NCBI GenBank assembly: GCA_027625915.1
Contig: JANTQA010000023.1
Span: 18,910,001 to 18,974,000 of the forward strand
DNA: 64,000 nucleotides
Reading direction: 5' to 3'
DNA from: Anaeramoeba flamelloides
Taxonomy: Eukaryota > Metamonada > Anaeramoebidae
Part shown: positions 36,324 to 46,890 of the stretch, in pieces
How the letters are laid out: each line of letters opens with the position of its first letter
How positions within the stretch are numbered: the first letter of the stretch is position 1
The notes under the pieces: generated by a model
The model's database searches: none
What the model saw: the letters and a program-made list of their open reading frames with translations, nothing else
Told to the model about the DNA's origin: nothing
Program-made: the position numbers and the translations under genes

Positions 36324-38348
36324 AATATATTTGCGATATTTGGATTTTTCCTTAATAAATTAATCCAGATCTTGTTAAATAAGTTCTGATATATGGTCTC
36401 TAATTCAACAATATTGTTTATTTTATGTCTAGATTTTAAAAAGTCAAAAATTAAAAAATTGTAAAAAATAAAAAAAAAAAATCAATTATTAATCTGACTC
36501 GAACTATTGGCCAATCATTTAAAATTGAAAAAAAATCTTGTTGAAAAAATTATAAAATTTTGCAATGAAAAAAAATTTGATTTTTTTTTCTAATTTAATT
36601 TATATTTTTTTTTATTTTTAAATTATTTAGAATCTAATATAGATATTGATATTGAATAGTAATCAGTAGATAAAACAAATTTTCTATGTGATGTTATAAT
36701 AACTTTTATAATGAATAAATTATTTAATCAAGCATTTTAGGCAATTTTTGGGTACAAAGGGCCCCAAAAAAATTTCCAGTAAAGTATGATGTGTTTTAAA
36801 TGTTAAAACTAAGAGGTTTTTGATGTCTAGACAAACTTTTCAAAAAAAAAAAAAAATGTATTTTGACATAATTTGGAAAAATAATAAAATCACAATAACC
36901 AAAAAAAAAATTACCAATGTTGAAAATTTTTTTTCAAAATTATTTTTGTATTTTAAGTAACTATATAATTTTTAATTATAAAATTTTCTTTCTAAGATAA
37001 TTGTTTATTAATTCTATACCTTATTATCCTTTGATAACATTTCAAATTAAAATTTTTGTTTGAAATGTTTTTAGGTTATTTGGGGTGCTAAGGGATATAA
37101 TATTGAAAACAAATGTTTGTTTTGAAGTGTCGCTCTTTGGTGCTTTTTGTGATCTCAAAGATTTTTTTTTTTTTCATTTTTTTCATTTTTCAAATGAGTT
37201 ATTTTTATCTCGAAAGAATATTACAAAATCCTCACTTTGTCAAATTAGAGAATACGAAATAAGCACAAATTAGATTAAATCGAATTAAATTGATTGTTTA
37301 CTTTTTGAAAAAAAAACAATTTGTTTTAAATTGAAGAAATTTAAACATTTGGACAGAGAAAATAAGATAAGATTTTTTTTTTGTTAATTGGGTTTTTTAT
37401 CATTTGAGAATTCTTTTAAACTTTTCTTGGTTGAATTTTTTGTTAATGAGATCATCTGGAACTTTTTTTTGTTATTTGGGTGACTTCAAAAAAGATACTA
37501 AGAAACTTTTTTTTGTAATTATATTTTTTACGTTTACTGGTATTTGAATAATAAATGTGATTTTTTTTCACTTCATTTTTAATTTCTCTTTTTTAAGAGA
37601 ACATAGATCGAGAACCTTAAATTGTAACCTAATCTCTTTGAGAACTTTATTTATAAAAAAAAAATATGGAAAAGGAAGTGAAAATTCTTTCCCATTTAGA
37701 ATTCAAATACCAGTATATTCTTTGAATTTTGTTTTTTGTAAATTTAGTATCTAATTGAATTTTTTTTTTTTTGTTAGTCGAGATTTTTGTAATTGGGAAT
37801 TCTTTTTATTTTTTTTGTTTTTGAATTTTTTGACAATGAGAATCCTATGTTGGATTTTTTTTTTTTGTTCATTGAATTTTGTCAACCAAAAGAAGTGCAA
37901 TTTCGTAATATCATTTTTTTGGTGACAAGACACTCCTTGGGTCTGGAGTAAATTCATGATAAGTGACTAGATCCTTAATAAATCCAAAATAAATCAAAGA
38001 AGTGCTTTATCGATTGTTAATAAACCAAATAATGAGAGGTCCTCTGTAAAAATTTTAAAAGTTGTTCTCTTGTTTCAAAATTAAACCGCAGAATTTGTTT
38101 TGTTACTTGAAAATATAAATTCTTGTCTTTTATTAAAAAATCATTTGGACAAAACTTTTGATTTGCTTTTTTTTTATTGAAAGAAGATTAGATTGAAAAA
38201 GAAGTAAATAAATTTTGCTAAATCAACTTGTAAAGTGATTTTAAATTGGCAGTTTGTTTCAGAAAAGAATAGGGTGGATTTGAGTTTTGATTGGAAAACA
38301 AACCCGTCCTTTCTTAAAAGTTTCAATATGTTTTTGTTAAAACGGCTT
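36324..38348. other. Gene-free region downstream of RPB10
   Basis: AT-rich. 36740-36900 resembles 27100-27290 and includes a direct AAGAGGTTTTTGATG motif like the end of the 1.27 kb family, so an older fragment may be present. Small open frames (for example 37085-37273, 37557-37754, 37751-37957) have no recognisable motif. Confidence 0.5.
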
Positions 38349-38796
38349 TTAAAGATCTATTTTTGATTAAGAAGAATTAAAATAACATTAGGAACAGAAG
38401 ACAAAAGAATAATGAAGGTAAAAAAAAATAAAGAAAATGAATTGAATTACAAATCAAAAAAAAAAATAAAAAAAAAAGAAAAAGAATGGAAATAAATTAC
38501 GAGAATAATTCAAAAGTTTTTCGATCAAATCAACATGTGATAAAAGCATTCTTCGACAGCAAATTCTTTTAATTCCAAGCGCATCAAGAGCTGCTCTTTC
38601 TGAATATTCTGCAGCAAGTAAACCTAAATAGGCTTCCCATTTATCGCCAATAACTAAAGAATTGATAATAAAAAAACAAGAAAAAGATCGATGAACGGTA
38701 ACACTAACAATAACAATGAAGAGTTCCAAGATAAGAAAAAATCGAAGAAATAAACAAACTTTTGTTGCAAGTAAAGCATCTAATTGGAATAATCAT
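38349..38796 (-). CDS. POLR2L: DNA-directed RNA polymerases I, II and III subunit RPB10 (ABC10-beta)
   Basis: A small zinc-binding subunit shared by all three nuclear RNA polymerases. Exon 1 (38796-38760) encodes [12 protein letters not shown]. It is followed by a 106-base intron with donor GTTTGT and acceptor TTTAG, then exon 2 from 38653, which reads [13 protein letters not shown] and onward. The four zinc ligands are present: C7-x2-C10 and the adjacent Cys pair in [21 protein letters not shown] is the near-invariant C-terminal helix. Two endings are possible. Read-through adds a Phe-rich tail to a stop at 38454. Splicing at GTAATT (38500) to an acceptor at 38357 adds a tiny last exon (38356-38349), giving ...NYSHL and 65 residues, close to the usual 67-71. 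I prefer the spliced form because the Phe-rich tail looks like an intron T tract. A Tc1-type MITE lies 0.19 kb upstream. Confidence 0.93.
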
Positions 38797-38984
38797 TTTT
38801 TGAGAAAACAAAAAAATAAAAAAAATAAAATTCAGAATTTCCTTTTTTATGGGTATTTGGATTTCAAAAAGTAAAAATGTCAAGTGTGAAGAAGTAAAAC
38901 TACATTTTTTTAACTCCCTGAGTTTCAGATGAGTTGTGAAAATTTTTTCTTTTTGGAAAGTAAACTAGTATTTTTTCGAACATA

Positions 38985-39466
38985 CTGTAGTCAAAATAAC
39001 CCGTGCAAAAAAAATTCAATGTGTGTTTCAAAATAAAAAGCGTGTTTTTTTGTTATAGAAAACCTATACATCAACCAATCAAAGAAACCAATAATAAACC
39101 CGAAAAAAATATGGTATTGGTTTCTTAACGTTCTATTATTTAAAAAGAAATTCTAAAAATAAAGGATCAAATTGGAAAATTTATCTCAAAAAATAGAGTA
39201 AATTTTTAAAAAAAATTTGTAATCAATCAAAATAATAAAAAAATTCAAAAAAATTGAGATTATTATGGAAAATTTTCAACTATTTGCATTAATAATTTAA
39301 ATTTTACTGAAAATACCCAGTACTTTACTTTCAAAATTGATTTGGGCTCAGGTATACTATTTGGTAGTAGATTGGATGTTGCCTTAGGTACAAGAATAAA
39401 AAAAATCACGGATAATATTTTAAAACACGGATTATAGTCGTTGTGCACGCATTATTTTGATCATTG
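38985..39466 (+). mobile_element. 482-base Tc1/mariner-type MITE, upstream of RPB10
   Basis: It starts CTGTAGTCAAAATAACCCGT and ends TTATTTTGATCATTG, an imperfect inverted repeat. TA borders both ends (38983-38984 and 39467-39468). About 85-90% of it appears identical by eye to 53721-54199. No transposase is present. It lies 0.19 kb upstream of the RPB10 start codon. Confidence 0.9.
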
Positions 39467-40457
39467 TAGATTCTAGTTGGGTTTCGCAAAACAGAAATAT
39501 AAGGTAACTTTAATTGTTAAAAAAGTGGGTACACTCAGAAAGAAACCTAATCTTTGAAATTGATCTTGGATTTACTTTGGAAAAAGACATGAATTAATAA
39601 TACAAATTTGGTTCACTATTTAAATGGATCAAAAACCGAGTATTGAAGAAATCTATTTGGTGTTTTATTTATAGCCATATTTTTCATTTTGTTGAACTTA
39701 AATAGATTATAATGGATACAAATTCGTCATTTTTTGAAGTGAAGTGAAAAATTAAAAAGGCCAGTTATAATAATACCAAAATTTTGTATTTATTCAACTC
39801 ACTAGTCATCCCTATGAACTAAAACGTTCTTCTCTTAATTTCAATTCCCATTTTAAAGTCCTTCCAATTATAATTAACAACAAAAAACACAAAAATATAT
39901 TATTCTTTAGATTTTAAGAAAGATTTTCAAAATAACAAAGATCGTTAATCAGAATTTGATTTCTTTTGGGCACAGCATAATACTACTATCGAAATTTTTA
40001 CTTTATTATTTTTGTTTATTGAGTTCTAATAAATTCAAATAACTGTTTCAAAATTTGTTCTTAATTTTCCATTTTTCAAAATTTATTTACTTAACATTTA
40101 AATAAACAACCCGATTGGTATAAATGTCAGGAAACTTTGAAAACATAGTTCAGTTAAAAATATTCTTATTAAAGAGAAGTTTCAAAACTGAGAGTTTAAA
40201 GATATCAAATTTAGTAAATGAAAATTGAACAGTTACTGATTTTATATTTCTCAGTATTCTTTATAAATTTTGTTTTGCAAAGAAAAATAAAAAGTCTTTT
40301 TATTTATTTGAAAAACGTGTATTCAATAAATTCACAAACATTTTTGTTTACAACACTTCATGGAGACAGAGACAATTGAAAACAAATTAGATTTTTTATT
40401 TTTTTCAAATTTGCTTTGTTTTTTGTAAAAAAATACTTCACATTTAAAGTACGATTA
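39467..40457. other. Intergenic DNA, 5' flank of the PH-protein gene
   Basis: No gene or repeat is recognised. The sequence is somewhat less A/T-homopolymeric than other intergenic stretches. Confidence 0.5.
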
Positions 40458-40973
40458 ATGGGATCAAATCTTTCTGTACCATTTGAAGAAAAGGAACCTG
40501 TTACTGTTAGCTCTGTAAAAATCGAAAGTGATCTTTCAGGTTATATGAAGATCTCATTGCCAAACACCAAGAAATATAAAAAAAAATATTTTGTTCTTAG
40601 TGGGCTTGATTTGTATTGCTTTAACAAAAGCTCAAGTTCCCAAAAGTCGGTTGCATGGTTTGATTTAAATAGATGCTATGGCTTTGAAAGTGCAAAAAGC
40701 GAAACAAAGACTGAAAATTCAATGAAATTTAGGACATACACCAACAACAATTCCCAATACCTTTTCAAAAATCTGGAATCTTCAAAGTTTCGAAATAAAA
40801 TCATCGAGACTTTCAGACAAATTGATGATCGACTCAAAAAGAAAGCAGAAAAGTACTGGGCAAAATTCTACGAAAACGGTGATGAAAAGGAAAATATTCC
40901 TTATTTCCGTGATATGGAACAAGAAGAATTTGAACAAATTTTAAAAGTTAACCAGATACAGTTAAGAAATTAA
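40458..40973 (+). CDS. Small PH-domain protein with N-myristoylation-type start
   Basis: 171 residues from the ATG at 40458. The frame is open further upstream, but only from a non-ATG codon. The start MGSNLS fits the N-myristoyltransferase consensus (Gly2, small residue 3, Ser6), which supports this ATG and suggests membrane anchoring. Residues about 26-125 form a PH domain: SGYMKISL, a basic KKYKKKYFVLSG strand-loop-strand, LDLYCFNK, then strands and a C-terminal helix (FRNKIIETFRQI). PH domains bind phosphoinositides or proteins, and the Lys-rich beta1-beta2 loop fits lipid binding. The usual Trp of the last helix is absent. The acidic helical tail (126-171) is unidentified. A signalling adaptor at the membrane is inferred. 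The gene converges with a minus-strand exon whose stop lies 141 bases away. Confidence 0.85.
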   Translation: MGSNLSVPFEEKEPVTVSSVKIESDLSGYMKISLPNTKKYKKKYFVLSGLDLYCFNKSSSSQKSVAWFDLNRCYGFESAKSETKTENSMKFRTYTNNNSQYLFKNLESSKFRNKIIETFRQIDDRLKKKAEKYWAKFYENGDEKENIPYFRDMEQEEFEQILKVNQIQLRN

Positions 40974-41114
40974 CCTTTTTATATTTTCGTTGATCACTTT
41001 ATTGAATTCATTTATTTAAAGGCTATAGTTTTTTCCTTCTTCATTTTTTGTTTATTTTGAAAAAAAATAAAAAAAAAATTTTCAATTCTTTTCTTTTTTT
41101 TTTTTATTTGCAGA

Positions 41115-41467
41115 CTACAACTTTCTTTGTGTTTTTTTTTTTTTCCGTTTCTCTGTATTTTTTGTTCTCTTCCCTTGGCCTTTTGACCTTTCCTTTTTTT
41201 CCTTAAAACTCTTCTCGAAATAAAAAAAATTTATAAACTTTTCTAAATATTTTGCCAAATTATTACTATCGAAATTTGTCAAAATAAATTCAACCTCGAA
41301 ATAAATTTTGATTGCATCTTTTTTGATTTTCTCAATTCCACAACGAGAAGGATAATACCCACAAACGAATGAATTGAGAACAAAAGATGAATTAAATACT
41401 GTAGCACCAAAACAGAAATCGCACACGTATTTAAAAATATTTATATTCTTTTGTTCTCTTTTAAATT
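41115..41467 (-). CDS. Probable last exon of an unidentified protein
   Basis: A minus-strand frame of about 117 codons ending TAG at 41115. It has no ATG; the natural left edge is a possible acceptor (TTACAAG at about 41468), so it is taken as a terminal exon. The coding-like part reads CDFCFGATVFNSS, then SFVCGYYPSRCG, then EVEFILTNFDSNNLAKYLEK, and ends in a Lys/Arg-rich tail. Composition (Cys, Gly, Asp, Pro) is unlike random AT-rich frames. I do not recognise the family and cannot find the preceding exon. A transposon copy (41893-42429) would sit in the upstream intron. Confidence 0.45.
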
Positions 41468-41892
41468 CTTGTAATTTTCAATATTGAAAGTTATTTTTAA
41501 ATTAATTAAAATTTTATATATTTTAAAATAAATAAAAATATAACATTACCTAATAACACTTAAATATTACAAACGAGTTGAGATTCGAATTTGTTACCAT
41601 TTAAAAAGTATAAATAGTGAATAAATTAATATAATTCTTGTTAGTTTTGTAAGTCTTTTATTAACGATTGTTAAATTATAGAAAAATTATTTGTGAAAAA
41701 GAAATTTGAAAAGATAATTGGCCATGATAAAAACTGATCTTGAAGAAGTTTTTATTAATCAAAATTTAAAAATTATTATATACAAAAAAATACAAGAATA
41801 TTATGAAATAAAAAGAGAATTATGTCATTATAAAAAAAAAAAAATAATAAAAAAAAAAAAACACGGAAAATAATAGTGAAAGGGGTTTAAAT

Positions 41893-42429
41893 AAACTCAA
41901 ATTCAAAATTATCCACACAGTTAAAACAGACCAAACAATCATAATAATACAATCTCATTCAAATTGGAATAAATTTTGATTGTTGTAAAATATGAAAATC
42001 ATTTTTTCATCTTTTAGTTCTTTCTTTTCATTTCATTTTTTGAAATATGTAACTTGTTTCAGTTCAATCAAATTTTTTTTCAAGGATTGATATTATGGTT
42101 AAAGTTGAGTTATTCAAAATAGAAGAACTCAAATAAATTTTTTTTATTGTATCAACCCTTTTGATCGATCAATAATCCTAATAGAATTTAAACAAATTTA
42201 CCAATCAATTTTTTTTTTGTTCTCTCCAAAATTTTTAAACACACAGATAATTTATTTGTATTGATAATTATTTATTTTTTGTTTTGTGAGTATTGTAATT
42301 TATAAAAAAGTGTTAACATTTCAATTATCGAATTGTTTTTAATTAGGATATTTCTTCAATAACTGATTAAATAAGTTTTTTTTTTCACAAATTGAATTTT
42401 AGTGTGTTAAAAATTTTGAATTGGGGTTT
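41893..42429 (+). mobile_element. TIR element (AAACTCAAATTC ends), copy 3
   Basis: 537 bases, colinear with 33538-34066 in the same orientation. The left end is AAACTCAAATTCAAAATTAT and the right end inverts to AAACCCCAATTCAAAATTTT. No coding region is present. Confidence 0.85.
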
Positions 42430-43831
42430 TTAATGATATTGGATAAATAAATAAATATATTTACATATTCAAAATAAATTATCTACGGTTCGAAAGCCGT
42501 TGTAGAATGAAAGTATGACAGTGAAAATTTGATTTTGATTTTTAAACCTTTTCAAAGTAAATTAAAACTTTTGATAATATCACATTAATATTCCCAGATT
42601 TCAAATTTCAAAAAAAAAATAAAAAATCAATATTGAGTTAGGTCCATCTTCTAAAAAGTCTTTTAAGGTAAGTAACATACTATAAATCGTTAAAATACTA
42701 TCTCGTAACAAAAAAATCTGGATAGCCATCGTGATGTTACTGTTATGCAAAAGAATAAATAACAAATGTATTTGATCTGAAATTCCTCAAAAAGAATCTC
42801 TATTGATTTTGGTTTCATTTTAATTATTTTATTATTAATTACATTTTTCTCTTTAAAAAAAAATAAAAATAAACAATTTTTAACAGCGAATGGGGAAAAG
42901 AAAATGAATGGAAACTTTTTATTTGATTCAAAATCAGATTTTCCAAGTTATTAATCTTCAAAAATAATAATATGTTTATAGCAATGTTCTTATAAATTTT
43001 ATATTAACAATTATATTTATACAAGTCTGTAATTTTCTATAAAATAATTTATAGAGGATAGATATTTTCAAAGAATTTTTTTCAAAGTATAATTTTTTTT
43101 TGATGTTTCCCAATTTGTTTAAAAAGTCAATTCCATACAAAAAAACTATTTGGTATATAAAAGATTTGCCAAAAGAATAGAATTTTATTTTTGATAAGGG
43201 CAATCTAAATGAGGAAAAATTATAATTTTTCAAATTTGGTATAATTTCAAAATTTTTTCAAAATAGTCAATTTTATTGAAATTTATTGTATTTAAGCATT
43301 TAAAAGCCCCCTTTTCAATTATATTAAGGTATTTCAGGGTGCATTAATGAGTGTTCGAGAATGTTTCGGATCGTATAATATTGAATTTTGACTAGGATTT
43401 TGTTAAAAAAATATATAAAAAACCTATTAGACTTTTGTAACTTGTTTTAAGCTGTAAAAAATTTCCCACTTATCTTTGGTGGCTAAAAATTTTAAAATAT
43501 TTAGTTTTGAGGATTTCAACATCTGGGATTTTTCTACACTTTAAGGAATAAATAACCACAAATTGTAAAATAATCTTTTGGACCACATCCCCAAACTTCT
43601 ATTCGGGTCAATTTCTGAAACCTGTGAATTTTTGTTTCATTATGAAATATAATCTGAAAGAACAAAAATTGTCAATCTCATAATTTTTGTAACAAAGTAA
43701 TGCAAGAAAAAACAGTTTTAAGCAATTTTTTCTTTAATATATTTTTATGAAAGGAAAGAAAACTCCATGCGATGAATAAATTGGTTGTAATTTTAATGAA
43801 AAAATAACATTGAAACTTTAATTTTATTTAA
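42430..43831. other. Gene-free AT-rich DNA
   Basis: No confident feature. A 7-base stem hairpin (CTACGGTTCGAAAGCCGTTGTAG region near 42484) is not a tRNA. A short plus-strand frame after TATTTCAG at about 43330 is too small to call. Confidence 0.5.
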
Positions 43832-44008
43832 GGGACTAGTCTCGATTAAATTGTTTTCGCTAAATTTAATAGAGATTGAGAAAATTTTTGCCAATTACGA
43901 AGATTTGAAAGAACATGTTTATTTTCACATTAAACTTATTTCTAGATGGGGAATCCTTGTTTAGAAATTAATGGGTCAAAAAAAAAAATAATAATAGAGA
44001 CTAGCCCC
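43832..44008. mobile_element. 177-base TTAA-flanked MITE
   Basis: The ends GGGACTAGTCTC (left) and its inverted form GAGACTAGCCCC (right) are bordered by TTAA at 43828-43831 and 44009-44012. This is consistent with a piggyBac-type non-autonomous element. No coding capacity. Confidence 0.7.
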
Positions 44009-44025
44009 TTAAAAAATAAACTCTT

Positions 44026-44219
44026 TTTCAAATAAAAGGGCACAAAAAATTTCAAGAATTATTCATAAGTGAATCAAATTAATTGTAGTATCATGCTAAA
44101 ATCTAAGAAACTCTTTAAAACATAAAAAAAACTCAACTGAAGATTTAAAACTCATTAAAACAAAACAATAAAAATTAAAATTCAATATTTTAAAAATTGG
44201 TGTGCCCTTTTATTTGAAA
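44026..44219. repeat. TIR element with AAAGGGCACA ends, plus an extra right end
   Basis: TTTCAAATAAAAGGGCACA at 44026 is exactly inverted at 44201-44219. A third, slightly diverged right-type end (TGTGCCCTTTTGTTTGAAA) lies at 44689-44707, in the same orientation as the 44201 end. The element could therefore span 44026-44219, or 44026-44707 with the orphan exon inside. Confidence 0.65.
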
Positions 44220-44305
44220 TGAGAAATCTTGTTTTGTAAATTATAATGAAAAAAAATTATAAAACCAATAAAGACCTTTGAACCTGGGGAATTCGGAAAA
44301 AGTTC

Positions 44306-44583
44306 TCAACATTTTATTGATAATTCATTACACGTCAAAATTTTGTTCTTTAAACTCTCATTTTTAAGATAAAGCCGCAATTCATCTGGTATTTTGTTTG
44401 GAATGTTTTTTTCTTTATTGCTCTTTTCTTTGTTCCATCCATCAATCCAATAATGGTCTTTCTTAATTCCTATTTCTAGCTCATTCGAAATCAAACTTAA
44501 ACTGTTTCCAGTTTTTATCTGTCGATTTATTTCCAAATTGGTTTCTTCTAATCTTGCTTTTTCATTTTCCAACTTACCATATT
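44306..44583 (-). CDS. Orphan last exon, coiled-coil segment, unidentified
   Basis: A minus-strand frame with codon use unlike the surroundings ends TGA at 44306. Its left edge fits an acceptor (TATTTTGAG at 44584-44592). The start is heptad-like (KLENEKARLEETNLEIN), then HYWIDGWNKEKSNKE, then IPDELRLYLKNESLKN. No ATG or preceding exon was found. It sits between copies of the AAAGGGCACA terminal repeat. It may be the 3' end of a split gene, a gene fragment, or cargo of that element. Function unknown. Confidence 0.4.
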
Positions 44584-44708
44584 CTCAAAATAAAAAAAAA
44601 ATGAAAAAATGAATAATTAAAATGAAAATCACCAATAAGTAATTATCTTATTAACAATCAAATTCGATGGTATTGACCATTCGAAAGGTGTGCCCTTTTG
44701 TTTGAAAA

Positions 44709-46150
44709 ATAGTTTAGTTTATTTTCTTATACAACTTCAAAAATACATTAAAATTCTCTGTTCTTGAAAATTATCAAAAAAAAAAAAAATAAAAAAATCA
44801 AAAAAAAGCAAGTAAAAAATTTATAAAGTATTAAACATTTTTATTATTAAAAAAATTAGTTTTTAGAAATAGTTTTAAAGAGTTATAGTGACTAATATTA
44901 TTTATTTTTTAAATTATTATTTTAAAAATAGTTTACAATAAAAATAAATCAAATATTGAATCCAATTGAAGATCTACATAAATTGAATCACTAATTTTAT
45001 TCATAAATATTTAATAAATTTCAAGAAATTTAAAAGGTTAGGTATTATTCTTTCTCAAATACCAAGAGAATAATTAACGAGCTGTTATTATTAAAAACAG
45101 TTTTTTGAGAATATATATAAATATTATTTTTTTTTATTTTTTTATATTAGAATTATTAATTTGAATCCCTTTTATTTGTTCGAAACTCTTTTAAAAAATT
45201 TCTAAATAATAATAAAGTCTATTTATACATTTATTCCTTTGGGTTATCACTAACCCAATAAAATAATTAAGATTGGGCTATTAATTATTGATTAAAAATA
45301 ATCAAATTAAAAAGTATTTCTTTCTGTTTTAAGTTGGATTGAATAAGTATTAAAAAAGTAATTTGGAGAATATTTAATTTGATTCTTTGTTTTTTTTTCT
45401 CGTATTTTTTTGAGAAACAAAAAGAAAAAATTGATTCGAACTTTTCTTTGAAAAAAGAAATTATATTTTTTCAAGTTTAATATAGTTATTGTTATTGTTT
45501 TTAAAATTAAGTAGATTTTTTAAAACCCAGGTTATTTTAGAACTTAGTGGTTTTATTTTTAAAGTGTATTTTGGTACACTTCTTCGAAGATAATTGGATT
45601 TCAATCTTCTTACAAAGAAAATAATTTTTTTTTGAAATAATTTTGAAATATGTTGGATTTTGAACTTTTTCAATGAGAAAAACGGATCAAACTTTTAAAA
45701 AACAACAATTCATTTTGGATAAAAGCTTGAAAAGTAAGTTTGGTCTTTATAGTAATGAGATTTTTACTTTATTTTTCAATTTCAAGATACTGTAAAATTT
45801 TTTTGAATTTTGTTATTAAATTTATTTGAAGATTTTTTTTATGCTAACTAGTCTCTGAATGAGATCACTTACTTTTTTTTTAATAATCATATGAATATTT
45901 TGTTGTTCTGTTTGGTTTTATATTTGAAACAAAAAAAGTTTTGAAAAATAAAAAGAGTTTCACAACTAATGGCGCAGATAAAAGAATTTAGTTTGTTAGT
46001 ATTTTATTCTTTTTTTATTTGAGGGAGAAATAAATAAAAAAAAAAATAAAAAAGAAAATACAAAATTTAACAAATCTTTGTTTTGTTATTAATTGATTTT
46101 CAAATTAAAGTTGTTTTAAACATTTAAATGCTGTAAGGAAACAAATGAAA
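44709..46150. other. Gene-free DNA with a dispersed repeat
   Basis: About 45090-45700 aligns colinearly with 48960-49430 (ACTTAGTGKTTTTATTTTTAAAGTRTATTTT, then GATGGATTTC/GATTTCAATC blocks, then TTGAATTTTGAAC). No gene is seen. Confidence 0.5.
45090..45700 (+). repeat. Dispersed repeat, copy 1 (partner 48960-49430)
   Basis: Shared blocks in the same order and orientation include GGYTATTAATTATTG, AATAATCAAATTAA and TTTTATTTTTAAAGT. The ends are not defined. An open frame at 45461-45673 lies in it but is not conserved in the partner. Confidence 0.6.
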
Positions 46151-46890
46151 TTAACGATATGACTTTTGTCTTCTTGCTCTTGCACCCCTTCCTCCAAATT
46201 TTTTCATTTCACATCTTCTTGGATCGCTTACTAATAAAGATCGATCGTATCTTAAGAATTTTTTTTTAATATCCCTTTTCGACATTTCGTCAACATCTAT
46301 TTTTTTAGATTTTGGAAACAAATTAATGAAGACATAAAAAAGATCAAAATAATAAAAAAAAAAAAAAAAAGCAAGAAAAAAAGTTTAAAAAAAAGTCATA
46401 AAGCAATTTTAATAATTTGATAAAAAAATTCAGAAAAGAAGGAAAAAATTGTTGAAGAGGACTATTGAAAAAAAAAGATAGATAACAAACATTTTTGGTG
46501 ATAAGCAACAACTGATTTTGCAATAGCTTGTCTTATTGCTGTAAAGAGAATAAAAAAAAAAAAACAAAAATTAAAAAGGTCAAAGAAAACAAAGAAAAAA
46601 CAATGAGTAAGGAAACAAGAGAAATTATAAAGAAAAAAAAAAGGTAAAATTATTAGAATACCATAAACACGAGAAACTGGACCACCTCCAGATACTCTAA
46701 TTCTGATATCAAGATCGTCAAATTTGGAATTCCCAATAAGCAAAATTGGTTCAAATAATTTTAATCTTAAAGGTTCTGGTTGGACTAAATGAAGTGGGAC
46801 ACCATTTACTTTAATGATTCCTTTTCCTTTTTTGCATCTTGCAACTGCAGTTGCTGTTTTTTTTTTTCCGAAGGTTTGGACTACTTCCAT
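46151..46890 (-). CDS. RPS16: 40S ribosomal protein S16 (uS9)
   Basis: Three exons, 46890-46662, 46538-46491 and 46296-46151, join to 140 residues (human 146). uS9 sits in the head of the small ribosomal subunit, and its C-terminal Arg contacts P-site tRNA. Visible matches are [39 protein letters not shown] / [16 protein letters not shown] / [34 protein letters not shown], and the invariant ending [10 protein letters not shown]. Slashes mark exon joins. Introns are 123 and 194 bases, with donors GTATTC and GTTTGT and acceptors CAG and TAG. The ATG at 46890 is chosen because it begins just before the conserved core. The N-terminus is about seven residues shorter than the animal form. Confidence 0.97.

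Noticed and set aside
42484-42510. TTCGAAA-containing hairpin resembling a tRNA T-arm
   Set aside because: No A box, anticodon arm or acceptor stem around it; a simple palindrome.
42976-43233. 85-codon minus-strand frame
   Set aside because: No ATG start, low-complexity composition, no neighbouring exon signals.
43325-43400. Tiny plus-strand exon after TATTTCAG
   Set aside because: Fewer than 20 codons, no partner exon, frame cannot be chosen.
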